A stretch of DNA of 34,187 nt from Hyphomonas sp. 34-62-18 (GCF_002282565.1 NZ_NCJT01000007.1:1-34187); one strand, 5' to 3'; shown: positions 1 to 8,206, counted from the stretch's first letter. Numbers and translations are program-made. Notes: generated from the sequence alone by a model not told the origin.

Positions 1-1343
1 AGCCATTTTTCCGGATGCTCCAGCATATGAAATCCGCGCATCGCCTCGCGCAGAAGCCGCGTATCGGAGCGCAGCGCAATCTTCACGCCGTCCTCCACAA
101 AGCTCTCCATCAATTTGGAGCGCAGGCTCTGCTTCGCGCCCGGCGTCAGGGTCTGCCGCGCCCGCTTGATGGCGCTGCGGTCCTGCCGGCGCTGCACCAT
201 GTAGAAAGGCCGAAGCTCCTCCACCACGCGCTCATGATATTTCAGCGCGCGCTGTGTCGGGTCTGTCGTTGCGTCCAGCGTCTGGCGCAGGGCCTGCGCC
301 GATACCGCCGCAAAGGAACAGCCCCGGCCGTACAGCGGATTGGTCCGTACAAGCGTATCGCCGAGGGCAAAATATCCCCGCGCCGCCGGTTTGCCGTCAA
401 CAACCATGTCCCGCCAGCGGCTCACCAGGTCGCCCATGCCGAACACCTTGCTCGTCGGTTCGGCCTGCTCCGAATTCGTCCACGGACGAAGCCCCGGCAG
501 CATCAGCGTGATCTGATGGAAAATTTCAGGATCGAGAATGGACTTGCGCATTTCCATCTCGATTTCCGGAATGGCCACCGTGATGGAGAAGTTTCCATTG
601 TCGCCTGGAAACACGCCGAACTTGAGGAAGCCCAGGTCTCCTGTTGGCGGTGGGTTGGCCGTCCGGTCGGGTTCGGTCTTTCCCGGCAGGAAGCGGTAAT
701 GCCGCGTGAAATAGAGAATGCCTGCGCTCTCGCTTTCTTCGCGAATGCCTGCGCCTTCCTCCATCAGCTGCTCGATGGTGAAGCCGCCCTTGCCGCCCGC
801 ATCCACGATCACCTCCGCAGTCAGCGTAACGGGCGCGCCATTCTCTTCGCCCTCAATGCCGGTCACATCGAACACGCCATCTTCGCTTTTTTGAGAGATC
901 AGCTTGCGGACAAGAAAACCCGACCGCAGCGTCACATTCGGCAGCGTTTCCACATAGCGCCGCATCGCCATTTCCAGCGTTGTGCGGCGGCTGGTGATGA
1001 TCGTCAGCTCGGCATCGCTCGGATCGGGCTCATAGCGGGCCTGCTGCTGCTCCGTCAGCATGTTCTCGAAGGGCAGCTCCCGCACGCCAATCGCCATCAA
1101 CTGTTCCAGCAGGGCAGGGTGCTCGGCCTTCATGATCGTGCGCAGGCGCGCCAGGAAAGCATGGCTCTGGCGCAGATGGCCCACGCCTACGCGCTTCCAC
1201 GTCTTGAACAGCTCGTTCGGGTCGCTGGTCTCCACTGGCCCGTCCCGTTCCAGAACGATCACCTCCCGGCCCGATGGCGCCAGCATAAGCGCCGTACACA
1301 GACCGCCGATCCCGGCACCGATAACAATCACTTTTTCACGCAT
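1..1343 (-). CDS. FAD-dependent oxidoreductase/monooxygenase-like protein (3' end missing)
   Basis: The frame is open from an ATG at 1343 to the left edge, giving at least 447 codons without a stop, so the C-terminus lies outside the window. The N-terminus reads VIVIGAGIGGLCTAL, a GxGxxG Rossmann motif for FAD, followed by an acidic strand end (VLERDG). About residue 310 a GYFALGDTLVRTNPLYGRG segment matches the second FAD-contacting GD motif of PHBH-fold monooxygenases and halogenases. The start has a GGTGGGG ribosome site in the 15-nt gap after the epoxide hydrolase, so it is the last visible gene of the operon. The fold is well supported but the substrate is unknown. An epoxidising or hydroxylating role next to an epoxide hydrolase is inference; an FAD reductase is the alternative. 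Confidence 0.85.
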   Translation of the reverse strand, partial: MREKVIVIGAGIGGLCTALMLAPSGREVIVLERDGPVETSDPNELFKTWKRVGVGHLRQSHAFLARLRTIMKAEHPALLEQLMAIGVRELPFENMLTEQQQARYEPDPSDAELTIITSRRTTLEMAMRRYVETLPNVTLRSGFLVRKLISQKSEDGVFDVTGIEGEENGAPVTLTAEVIVDAGGKGGFTIEQLMEEGAGIREESESAGILYFTRHYRFLPGKTEPDRTANPPPTGDLGFLKFGVFPGDNGNFSITVAIPEIEMEMRKSILDPEIFHQITLMLPGLRPWTNSEQAEPTSKVFGMGDLVSRWRDMVVDGKPAARGYFALGDTLVRTNPLYGRGCSFAAVSAQALRQTLDATTDPTQRALKYHERVVEELRPFYMVQRRQDRSAIKRARQTLTPGAKQSLRSKLMESFVEDGVKIALRSDTRLLREAMRGFHMLEHPEKW

Positions 1344-1358
1344 GCGTCCCCCCACCTG

Positions 1359-2321
1359 TCAGGAGTCGATATTGCGAAGGAATTCCAGAATGGTCTCGTT
1401 GACCTCTTCGGGCGCTTCCTGCTGGGTCCAGTGGCCAATGCCGGGGATCATCTTGTTGATCCGCAGGTCCTTGACGAAATGCGGCATCGCCTCGATGGCC
1501 GCTGCCGCCATCATCACCACGCCATCTGCTGTTCCGGCGATGAACATCGCAGGCTGATGGATTTCCGTCGGCGCGCCTTCGGTCAGCCGCCAGTGCAGAT
1601 CATGGTTGCGGTAATAATTGATCGGCCCGCGCATGCCCGATGCCTTGAACTCCGACACATAGAAATCAAGGTCAGCGTCTGTCAGCCATTTCGGCAGCGT
1701 TTCCGGATAGGGCAGGCTGGTCAGCAGGTCGTCATGTTCGGTCTTCGGCGTCAGCTTGGTCAGGTCCGTCTCGCCTGCCGCCATGATCAGGAACTTGCGC
1801 AGCGCAGTGTGCATGTCCTTCTCGAATTCGGCCTCGGCTACGCCCGGCTCCTGGAAATAGAGCTGGTAGAAGAACTGCCCCTTGAACATCTCCCGCATCA
1901 TCGGCATCGGCTGCACGGGCGAGCGCGGCATGAACGGCACGGATAGTCCGCCTACGGCACGCACCTTGTCGGGGTGGAACAGCGCGGTGGACCATGCCGT
2001 CGGCGCGCCCCAGTCATGTCCGATCACAACCGCCTGTTCATAGCCCAGCGCCGGGATCAGGCCCATAATGTCCTTGATCACTTCCGTCTGAACATAGTCG
2101 GTAATATTGGGCGGCTTGTCGCTCTTGCCATAACCCCGCATGTCCGGCGCCACGACATGATAGCCCGCCGCCGCAATCGGCGCGAACTGGTGCCGCCAGG
2201 AATACCAGCTCTCCGGAAAGCCGTGCAGAAGAAGCACCAGCGGGCCTTCGCCCGCCTCGGCAATGTTCAGCTCGATCCCGTTGGTGGCAACCCGGCGCTG
2301 TGTAACGCCCGGCCAGCTCAT
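1359..2321 (-). CDS. Alpha/beta hydrolase, soluble epoxide hydrolase-like
   Basis: This 320-residue protein has every landmark of the epoxide hydrolase branch of the alpha/beta fold. HGFPESW (33-39) supplies the HGxP oxyanion motif and GHDWG gives the nucleophile Asp103. Cap-domain tyrosines lie at about 152/155 (FYQLYFQEPG) and 236/237 (GPINYYRN). Asp266 (GTADG) and His297 (GIGHWTQ) complete the triad. The family opens epoxides to vicinal diols through an ester intermediate on the aspartate; haloalkane dehalogenases are related, but the two cap tyrosines favour epoxides. No signal peptide is visible, so it is probably cytosolic. Its ATG overlaps the stop of the amidohydrolase (ATGA, 2318-2321), indicating translational coupling. 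The natural substrate cannot be read from the sequence. Confidence 0.9.
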   Translation of the reverse strand: MSWPGVTQRRVATNGIELNIAEAGEGPLVLLLHGFPESWYSWRHQFAPIAAAGYHVVAPDMRGYGKSDKPPNITDYVQTEVIKDIMGLIPALGYEQAVVIGHDWGAPTAWSTALFHPDKVRAVGGLSVPFMPRSPVQPMPMMREMFKGQFFYQLYFQEPGVAEAEFEKDMHTALRKFLIMAAGETDLTKLTPKTEHDDLLTSLPYPETLPKWLTDADLDFYVSEFKASGMRGPINYYRNHDLHWRLTEGAPTEIHQPAMFIAGTADGVVMMAAAAIEAMPHFVKDLRINKMIPGIGHWTQQEAPEEVNETILEFLRNIDS

Positions 2322-4018
2322 GCGGCCACCAGCGGGCGCGTGTCGGCGTCTGCGCCCGGCAGGATCGCGCCGCGCGTGTCCTTGTCGGCATAGCCAGTGT
2401 CCGCAGACCAGGCGATGCCGCCGCCAACCACGACTGTGTCCACGCCGCGCGAGTCGCGTACATAGCGCTTCCCGTCGCCCGGCACGTCCTGAACATAGGT
2501 TTCTTCGCCCCGGTCAATCGTCGCCGGGTCGAACACCACCAGATCGGCCACATAGCCTTTCTGGATCAGGCCGCGATCCGGAATGCCCCAGATGCCGGCG
2601 GTGTCAGAGGTCACCTTCTTCACCGCGTCCTCGATGCTCATGGCTTTCAGATTGCGGACGAAGTGGGAGAACAGGTATCCCGTATCGCCATAGGTGGAGA
2701 AGGAGAGAATATGCGCGCCGCCATCGCTGGCGCCGATATGCACACGCGGATGCTTCAGCATCGCGCTGACACGCTCATCATTGTTGTGGCCCATGTTCGC
2801 GGCCGTGAAATGCGCGTCCAGCTTCTCCTCCACCGAAAGGTCGATCATCGCTTCCAGCGGTGTGCAGCCGCGCATCTGGCCGATCTCCGCCAGCGTCTTG
2901 CCCACATACTTCTGGTTGGCCTCGGTCTGCGCAAAGCGCAGCGTCAGGAACGACCAGAGGCCCATATTCGGCGTCGCTTCGGCGATCAGCTTCTTGCGGC
3001 TTTCCGGATTGGTGAAGCCCTCGATGATCTGCTCCGGCGTGCCAAAGCGCATCAGCTTGTACCAGCCCGGCAGGCGCACGAAGATCAGGCTCGGCACAGC
3101 AAAGCTGAAGCTGATGTCGATCGGCCGCGTCTGCACCTGCGGCCAAACGCGGGCCCCGCGCGCAAACTGCTCGTCCACCCGCGCCATCACGCGCTCGACA
3201 GCCTCCACATTGTCCGCATTGATGAACAGCGGCGAGAAGGTCGTCGGGATGGAATACTTCAGCGAGATCTCGGCCAGCTGGTCGAGGCGCGCAATCGTCA
3301 GGTCCGGATCATAGAATTCCGGCACGATCTGCAGGATACGGCCATACTCGCCCAGAACGCTGGCAAGCGCGTCGACTTCGCTCGCGTCGGCATACCGGCT
3401 CGGCACCGGCAGCAGCGTCTCGTCCATGTCCACATAGCTCGTGGAGAGGCCAACCGCGCCGGCATCGAGGCACTCGCGCAGCACGCTCTGCATGCCGGCG
3501 ATTTCCTCGGCCGTCGCGGTCCGCTCCATCGCGGCGTCCCCCATCACCCAGAGGCGGATCACGCTATGCCCGACCAGCGGCGCCACATTGATGGCCAGCC
3601 CCTTGCGGATGCGTGTGATATATTCGGAAAATGTCTCCCAGTCCCAGACGACGCCTTCTTTGAAGGCTTTGTACGGCATTTCTTCAATCTGGTTGAACAT
3701 GCCGACAAGCTTCATGCGGTGTTCCGCTTTCAGCGGCGCCAGGGACAGGGAGCAGTTGCCAGGAACTATCGTTGTGACGCCATGCGACAGGGCCGGCTTG
3801 GCATAGCCATCCCACAAGAGCTGGGCGTCAAAATGTGTGTGCGGATCAATGAAGCCGGGCGCCACCACCTTGCCGGCGGCGTCCACTTCCTCGCGGCCTT
3901 TCTCGGCCACGCGGCCAATCTTGGCGATGCGGTTGCCGCTCACGGCAATATCCGCCTTGTAGGACGGCATGCCCGAACCATCGACCACCGTGCCGTTCCG
4001 GATCACCAGATCATACAT
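2318..4018 (-). CDS. N-acyl-D-amino-acid deacylase-type amidohydrolase
   Basis: The 566-residue protein starts at an ATG with GGGAGG 8 nt upstream; the frame stays open further upstream, but that stretch belongs to the neighbouring small gene. It opens with MYDLVIRNGTVVDG, typical of metal-dependent amidohydrolases. PGFIDPHTHFD gives metal ligands His60 and His62, and GNCS gives Cys89, the position of the metal-bridging cysteine in D-aminoacylases (usually GNCG). VGHSVIR (His151) and an IGASDGGAH segment near residue 455 also fit. The family hydrolyses N-acyl-D-amino acids or related amides in the cytosol. It overlaps the epoxide hydrolase by 4 nt and lies 1 nt after the 88-aa gene. The class is secure; the substrate could be another cyclic or linear amide. 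Confidence 0.88.
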   Translation of the reverse strand: MYDLVIRNGTVVDGSGMPSYKADIAVSGNRIAKIGRVAEKGREEVDAAGKVVAPGFIDPHTHFDAQLLWDGYAKPALSHGVTTIVPGNCSLSLAPLKAEHRMKLVGMFNQIEEMPYKAFKEGVVWDWETFSEYITRIRKGLAINVAPLVGHSVIRLWVMGDAAMERTATAEEIAGMQSVLRECLDAGAVGLSTSYVDMDETLLPVPSRYADASEVDALASVLGEYGRILQIVPEFYDPDLTIARLDQLAEISLKYSIPTTFSPLFINADNVEAVERVMARVDEQFARGARVWPQVQTRPIDISFSFAVPSLIFVRLPGWYKLMRFGTPEQIIEGFTNPESRKKLIAEATPNMGLWSFLTLRFAQTEANQKYVGKTLAEIGQMRGCTPLEAMIDLSVEEKLDAHFTAANMGHNNDERVSAMLKHPRVHIGASDGGAHILSFSTYGDTGYLFSHFVRNLKAMSIEDAVKKVTSDTAGIWGIPDRGLIQKGYVADLVVFDPATIDRGEETYVQDVPGDGKRYVRDSRGVDTVVVGGGIAWSADTGYADKDTRGAILPGADADTRPLVAA

Positions 4019-4019
4019 G

Positions 4020-4286
4020 TCAAATTCCTCCCGAATGTCCTGTTGCCGATGCGCCGGCATATCTTTGTGATGAAGCGATGAGCGCGTCGCGGACATGCTC
4101 CCAGCTCGCCCCGATGAGGTCTTCCGGCACCGTTGTCCCGCAAGCGTCAAACAGCGCCCGCACGGCATACTCGTCCAGCGTGACGAGGGTGGTGCCGCCA
4201 TTGTCGTATTTCAGTGTCACGAGAAGTTCCGCGTCGCCGTCATGGGCGGCCGCGATCTGAACTTCACTGATGACAGCCAGGCTCAT
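4020..4286 (-). CDS. Small conserved-looking protein of unknown function (88 aa)
   Basis: I do not recognise this family. The frame is open far upstream, but its ATG at 4286 overlaps the stop of the LysM-like gene (ATGA, 4283-4286), which fixes a coupled start and an 88-residue product. The protein has no signal peptide or membrane segment. It reads as a beta-rich N-terminal part (LLVTLKYDNGGTTLVTL, about 21-37), then a predicted helical part with the phrase GASWEHVRDAL (59-69), and a short Ser/Gly-rich tail. It lies 1 nt before the amidohydrolase start, and the amidohydrolase ribosome site is inside its last codons. Its position between two operon genes argues that it is a real gene and a possible accessory subunit or chaperone, but that role is inference. 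Confidence 0.72.
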   Translation of the reverse strand: MSLAVISEVQIAAAHDGDAELLVTLKYDNGGTTLVTLDEYAVRALFDACGTTVPEDLIGASWEHVRDALIASSQRYAGASATGHSGGI

Positions 4287-4525
4287 GCCTTGGCCTGCGG
4301 CGGCTCGATGAAGATCACATCGCTCGGCAGGATCGGATTGTCCCCGCGCACACCGCCTGCCGCGCCCACGGCGCGCATGAACACATGCAGGTTCCAGCTC
4401 TGCAGGCTGGAGACCGCCTTGGCCTCTTCCATCGCGGGCAGTTCCCGCTTTGCGATGCTGCTCCAGGTGTCGCCCGGCTTGGGCAGCACAGACTTGCGCA
4501 CCCGTGAGAGTTCCGCTGCGGCCAT
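4283..4525 (-). CDS. Small LysM-like domain protein (80 aa)
   Basis: First gene of the leftward operon. The start at 4525 is chosen because GGGAGG lies 7 nt upstream; an in-frame ATG at 4561 sits inside a palindrome and has no ribosome site. The 80-residue product contains a KPGDTWSSIAKRELP stretch (16-30), a helix, and NPILPSDVIFIEPP (63-76). This spacing and the GDTWxxIA...P.D.I.I pattern resemble a LysM domain or the LysM-like fold of small phage tail protein X. There is no signal peptide, so peptidoglycan binding outside the cell is unlikely unless it leaves by another route. Its stop overlaps the 88-aa gene. The LysM assignment is by pattern only and is moderately sure. Confidence 0.72.
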   Translation of the reverse strand: MAAAELSRVRKSVLPKPGDTWSSIAKRELPAMEEAKAVSSLQSWNLHVFMRAVGAAGGVRGDNPILPSDVIFIEPPQAKA

Positions 4526-4532
4526 GAGTAAT

Positions 4533-4538
4533 CCTCCC
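4533..4538 (-). promoter_or_regulatory. Ribosome binding site deciding the LysM-like start
   Basis: The minus strand reads GGGAGG, then 7 nt, then ATG (4525). The upstream in-frame ATG at 4561 has no comparable site. Confidence 0.75.
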
Positions 4539-4550
4539 GATTTTCGAGAT

Positions 4551-4570
4551 AATTGGAACATGTTCTAATT
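4551..4570. promoter_or_regulatory. 20-bp palindrome, probable TetR-type operator of the LysM/amidohydrolase operon
   Basis: AATTGGAACATGTTCTAATT has dyad symmetry in 9 of 10 paired positions, with a perfect GAACATGTTC core. It lies 26 nt upstream of the first operon start, where a promoter or operator is expected. The core also fits TNNAACNNGTTNNA, the pattern reported for KstR, a TetR repressor of sterol catabolism in actinobacteria. That resemblance may simply reflect general TetR-family preferences. No regulator gene is adjacent; the only TetR gene in the window begins at 16998. Confidence 0.55.
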
Positions 4571-4656
4571 TTTCTGACAAGCGGCTCCCTAAGGGAAACT
4601 CCTGAGCGATTTTCATGTTTTCGCGAGAGCCAGATCTCCCGCCTTGAATTCAGGCC

Positions 4657-4686
4657 AAAAAAAGGGGGCGCCCCGAAGGACGCCCC
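4657..4686 (-). terminator. Rho-independent terminator of the TonB receptor/GDPD unit
   Basis: Read on the minus strand, GGGGCGTCC and GGGCGCCCC form a 9-bp stem (one G-T pair) closed by a TTCG tetraloop. It is followed by C and seven T residues. It lies about 35 nt past the stop of the phosphodiesterase gene. Confidence 0.9.
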
Positions 4687-4721
4687 GAAAGTTCGGGAGG
4701 AAACTTGCCGCTTCTGCGGTG

Positions 4722-5741
4722 TCAGTGGGCGTCGCGTACTGCGACCCCCGTCTCCGGGTAGTCCACCCAGATTCCATCAACGCCAGCGCCGATCAGCGCC
4801 GTGAGTTCAGCCTGCGCATCGGCATAGCCCTTCAGCGGCTGGTCATCGCGCACGGTATAGACATGCACGAGAAGGCCCTGCGCATGGGCGCGGTCCACAA
4901 AGTCCGTGGTCGTGCCGTCTTCCTTCAGGATGAAAGACTTCTCGGCGCCCACACCCGCCGTCTCCAGCGTCTCGAGGTCATAGGTCACGCCCATCATAGA
5001 GGCGTAAGGCTCGCCCACCATGTTCTGGATGGTCGGCAGAGCGCTCTTGGCAGCAAAGGCGGCCAGGAATTCCGGCTCGAAGCTCTGGATGAACACCGGG
5101 ATGCCGGCTTCCTTCAGACCCTTGGCCTTCATGCCCTCAATGATCGGGTCCACCATGTCGAGGCCGACCGAGGAATAATAGCCCGGCCATTTGGCTTCGA
5201 TATGCAGGCCAACCGTCTTGCCCTCCGCCGCCGCCTGCAGCGCCAGATCCATCACCTCGTCAAAGGTCACGATGTCCAGCTGATCGTTCAGCTCCATATT
5301 GCGCGTGGCAAACTGCTGGCGTGCCTTCAGCGTCTTGATCTCGGCCAGCGTGAAATCGTCCACCCACCAGTCTTCCTTCTCCCCCATCGGCGTCACGCGC
5401 TTTACCTTGCGATCGGCAAACTCCGGGTGATCGGCCACATTCGTCGTGTCCGACAGGTAAGGATCGTGGCGCGTAATCAGCACGCCGTCCTTGGTCATCA
5501 CCAGGTCCGGCTCGATGAAATCCGCTCCCTGATCAATGGCCGTTTGATAGGCGAGGATTGTATGTTCCGGATAAAGCCCGCTCGCGCCGCGATGGGCGAT
5601 GATGATCGGCTTTTCCCCGGTCAGGGTGGCATAGGTGGCAGTCTTCTCTGGCGCCGCCACCGGGGCCTCTCCCGTGCTCGCCACCTGCGCCGGGGCGCAG
5701 GCGGAAAGCAGCAGGGCGGCAATGGCTACAGTGTATTTCAT
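4722..5741 (-). CDS. Glycerophosphodiester phosphodiesterase, lipoprotein
   Basis: This 339-residue protein has a type II signal peptide with lipobox LLSAC (lipidated Cys15), so it should be anchored in the envelope. The mature part carries the GDPD fingerprint: IIIAHRG (His50, Arg51), FIEPDL (Glu77, Asp79), TRHDP (His92) and IEAKW (Glu182, Lys184). The ending GVDGIWVDYPE is the usual last barrel strand. The family cleaves glycerophosphodiesters to sn-glycerol 3-phosphate and an alcohol with a divalent metal, as GlpQ does in the periplasm. The start has AAGGAGA upstream. The gene follows the TonB receptor by 26 nt in the same direction, so the two are probably cotranscribed; uptake of a phosphodiester or its product is a reasonable inference. 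Confidence 0.93.
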   Translation of the reverse strand: MKYTVAIAALLLSACAPAQVASTGEAPVAAPEKTATYATLTGEKPIIIAHRGASGLYPEHTILAYQTAIDQGADFIEPDLVMTKDGVLITRHDPYLSDTTNVADHPEFADRKVKRVTPMGEKEDWWVDDFTLAEIKTLKARQQFATRNMELNDQLDIVTFDEVMDLALQAAAEGKTVGLHIEAKWPGYYSSVGLDMVDPIIEGMKAKGLKEAGIPVFIQSFEPEFLAAFAAKSALPTIQNMVGEPYASMMGVTYDLETLETAGVGAEKSFILKEDGTTTDFVDRAHAQGLLVHVYTVRDDQPLKGYADAQAELTALIGAGVDGIWVDYPETGVAVRDAH

Positions 5742-5767
5742 GAACCCTATCTCCTTGCCGGTCCGGA

Positions 5768-8206
5768 TCAGAACTTGATGTAGGCGCCGGCCTTCAGCAT
5801 CTGCGGCTTGCCGCGAATGATGGTGTGCAGGCCAAAAGCGCCGCCGGTATTGCCCACGTCGATCAGGTATTCCTCGTCCAGAAGGTTGTCGCCCTGAACA
5901 TAGACACCCCAGCGCTCGCTGGCGCTGTCAAAGCCGGCGCGCAGGTTCACCAGGCCATAGGCGTCGGTCTCTTCAACCACAGGCGTGCCATCCGGATAGG
6001 TTTCGCGCACGCGGGTAAACCCGCCGCTGCCATTGGCAATGTAGTCGAAGCCGTTGTCGTCCTCGAAGAATTGCTGGCCTTTCCAGATATAGCTCGGCGT
6101 AATCGAGAATGATCCGTGCTCGGCAAAGGGCAGGGTGATGTCTGCCGCGATCGAGAAGCTGTTCTCCGGGCTCATCCGGAAACGGTTGCCGGCAAACTGC
6201 AGTGGGTTACCGTTGCTGTCCTCGTCATCATACTCGGAGAAGTTATAGGCATAGCTGCCCAGGAGGCGGATATTGTCGGTCAGCAGCGCCTGGCCATCAA
6301 ATTCAAAGCCATACTGCGTCGCGTTGCCGGAGTTCTCCACCACGAACACGCCGTTGATCGGGTCAAAGCGGCTGGTCTGGAAATTCTCATACTGGCCGTA
6401 ATACACAGAAGTCGTCATCTGCAGGCGGTCATCGAAGAAGCGGCCAAACATGCCTGCTTCCACGTTATCCAGCGTTTCGGCGTCGACCACGGACGAAGTA
6501 CGGCCCGAAATCGAGATGGCTTCCGGGCGGCGGCCCCGGCCATAGGAAACCCAGGTATTCACATTGTCAGACACGCGATACGCCGCATTGAAACGCCAGG
6601 TGAACGCGCCATCGGGCTCTGCAGATACGCTGTAGGGATTGTTCAGCAGCGCTGCGTTGATCAGGAAACCCGGCGCAAAGGTCACGGCATTCGCCGTCCC
6701 GCCAAGTGCCGCATTGCCGCGCAGTAGCTCGCCAACGCTGGAGGCTTCCAGTTCGTTCACGGTATAGCGCAGGCCCGCCGTCAGCGACAGGCGATCGGTG
6801 ACGTCATAGGTGACATCGCCGAACAGGTCATAGCTCGTGCGGGCATCTGTGGTGCGCGATTGTTCCAGATGCGCCGGGTTCAGCGGAATGAGGGCGCCCT
6901 GGGTCAGAAGTCCCAGTACGGAATACTGGAACGGCGTTTCAAAGCTGCCGACATTCTCGGCGCCCGGAACGCCCTGCATCATCAGCAGCCCGCGGATCTG
7001 GGCCACGGTCAGCCCGGCGCCGCCGGCAATCTGCGGCAGGAAGAGGGATTGCGCATAGGCTTCGTCGGTTGAGAAGGTCAGGCTGTCGCGGGTTTCATAG
7101 TCGAAATAGTTGGCGCCGAAGAAGCCGGTCAGCTTGCCGCCATTGTCATAGTTGAGGCGGAATTCCTGGCTGAGGGCGTCGCCTTCCCGGGCCTGATAGA
7201 ATTGCAGCAAGTTGAAGGCTGCGCCGTCTGAATCCCAGGCCTCGTTGGAGGTCAGGTCGCGATAGTCGGTCAGCGAGGTCAGCGTCCAGGCCTCGTTCAG
7301 CGCGTATTCCAGGTTGGCGGTGACAGCGAAAATCTCGCGGTCATTGCCCAGCTTGTCGCGCACCTGGTCGGCGTTGATATTCATCGCCGTCGGGCCGTAA
7401 GGGTCGATCACCCCGTTGACGGGGAAGAAGCCGGAAGTGAACTGCGTGCCGGTGGATTCGTCGTCCTGATAGTTCACGAACACATCGGCGGTGAGGGCAG
7501 GGATAGGCTCCCAATGGATCGCGCCGCGCACAGCGGTCGTGTCCTGGCCCATCAGGTCAGGCGAATTGGCCGTGTTCGGAACATAGCCATCCATCCGCTT
7601 CACTTGGCCAGCAACGCGCACAGCCAGTGTGTCGCTGAGGGCGAAGTTGTAATGGCCCTCGCCGCGCACAAAGCTGTAATCGCCGCCTTCCAGCGTGAAC
7701 TTGCCTTCATTGCCGGCAGTGGAGGCGCGGTTCTGGATATAGTTGATGCCGCCGATCAGGGCGCCCTGGCCGAACAGGGTTGCCTGCGGGCCTTTCACCA
7801 CTTCCACGCGCTCAATGTCATAGATGGCAATGCTGGTGGCATAGCCGGGCGTGCCGATGGAAACGCCGTTCTGGAAAATGGCCACGCGCGGCGCGCCGCC
7901 ATCGGCCACAACCCCGCGCAGCGAATAGGTCGGCGCGTTGAGGCTCTGCGCCTGAACCTGCAGGCCGGGAATGAAGTTGGCGAGGTCTTCAATGTCGTCC
8001 CCGCCCAGCTTGTCGATCAGGTCCTGGTTGGTCACGGAGATGTTGATCGGAACATCGATCAGAGACTGCTCGGTCTTCTGGGTCGTCACGGTCACGACTT
8101 CCAGGCGGCGCGAGTCTTCTGCGTCGGGTGTTTCGGCAAAGGCGGAAAGCTGGCCGGAGACGCTGAGCGCGGCAACGGCAGTGGCGGAAAGGATGCGAAG
8201 TTTCAT
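5768..8206 (-). CDS. TonB-dependent outer membrane receptor
   Basis: The 812-residue protein has a Sec signal peptide (cleavage near SAFA/ETPD, about residue 24). A TonB-box-like LEVVTVTTQK region follows (about 35-44). The plug domain includes ISVTNQDL and the IERVEVVKGPQATLFGQGALIGGINYI signature near residues 130-157. A long beta-barrel ends in the aromatic residue of AYIKF. This is the usual length and layout of the alphaproteobacterial siderophore/carbohydrate-type receptors that import scarce ligands with TonB-ExbBD energy. The ligand is not evident; the following phosphodiesterase hints at a phosphorus- or glycerol-containing compound. The 855-bp gap upstream should hold its promoter. 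Confidence 0.93.
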   Translation of the reverse strand: MKLRILSATAVAALSVSGQLSAFAETPDAEDSRRLEVVTVTTQKTEQSLIDVPINISVTNQDLIDKLGGDDIEDLANFIPGLQVQAQSLNAPTYSLRGVVADGGAPRVAIFQNGVSIGTPGYATSIAIYDIERVEVVKGPQATLFGQGALIGGINYIQNRASTAGNEGKFTLEGGDYSFVRGEGHYNFALSDTLAVRVAGQVKRMDGYVPNTANSPDLMGQDTTAVRGAIHWEPIPALTADVFVNYQDDESTGTQFTSGFFPVNGVIDPYGPTAMNINADQVRDKLGNDREIFAVTANLEYALNEAWTLTSLTDYRDLTSNEAWDSDGAAFNLLQFYQAREGDALSQEFRLNYDNGGKLTGFFGANYFDYETRDSLTFSTDEAYAQSLFLPQIAGGAGLTVAQIRGLLMMQGVPGAENVGSFETPFQYSVLGLLTQGALIPLNPAHLEQSRTTDARTSYDLFGDVTYDVTDRLSLTAGLRYTVNELEASSVGELLRGNAALGGTANAVTFAPGFLINAALLNNPYSVSAEPDGAFTWRFNAAYRVSDNVNTWVSYGRGRRPEAISISGRTSSVVDAETLDNVEAGMFGRFFDDRLQMTTSVYYGQYENFQTSRFDPINGVFVVENSGNATQYGFEFDGQALLTDNIRLLGSYAYNFSEYDDEDSNGNPLQFAGNRFRMSPENSFSIAADITLPFAEHGSFSITPSYIWKGQQFFEDDNGFDYIANGSGGFTRVRETYPDGTPVVEETDAYGLVNLRAGFDSASERWGVYVQGDNLLDEEYLIDVGNTGGAFGLHTIIRGKPQMLKAGAYIKF

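Noticed and set aside
15..1946. Long plus-strand open frame of 643 codons
   Set aside because: It is antisense to the flavoprotein and epoxide hydrolase, rich in Arg/His/Gln as shadow frames are in GC-rich DNA, and has no family motif.
2663..4081. Plus-strand 472-codon open frame
   Set aside because: Antisense shadow of the amidohydrolase, which has clear metal-binding motifs.
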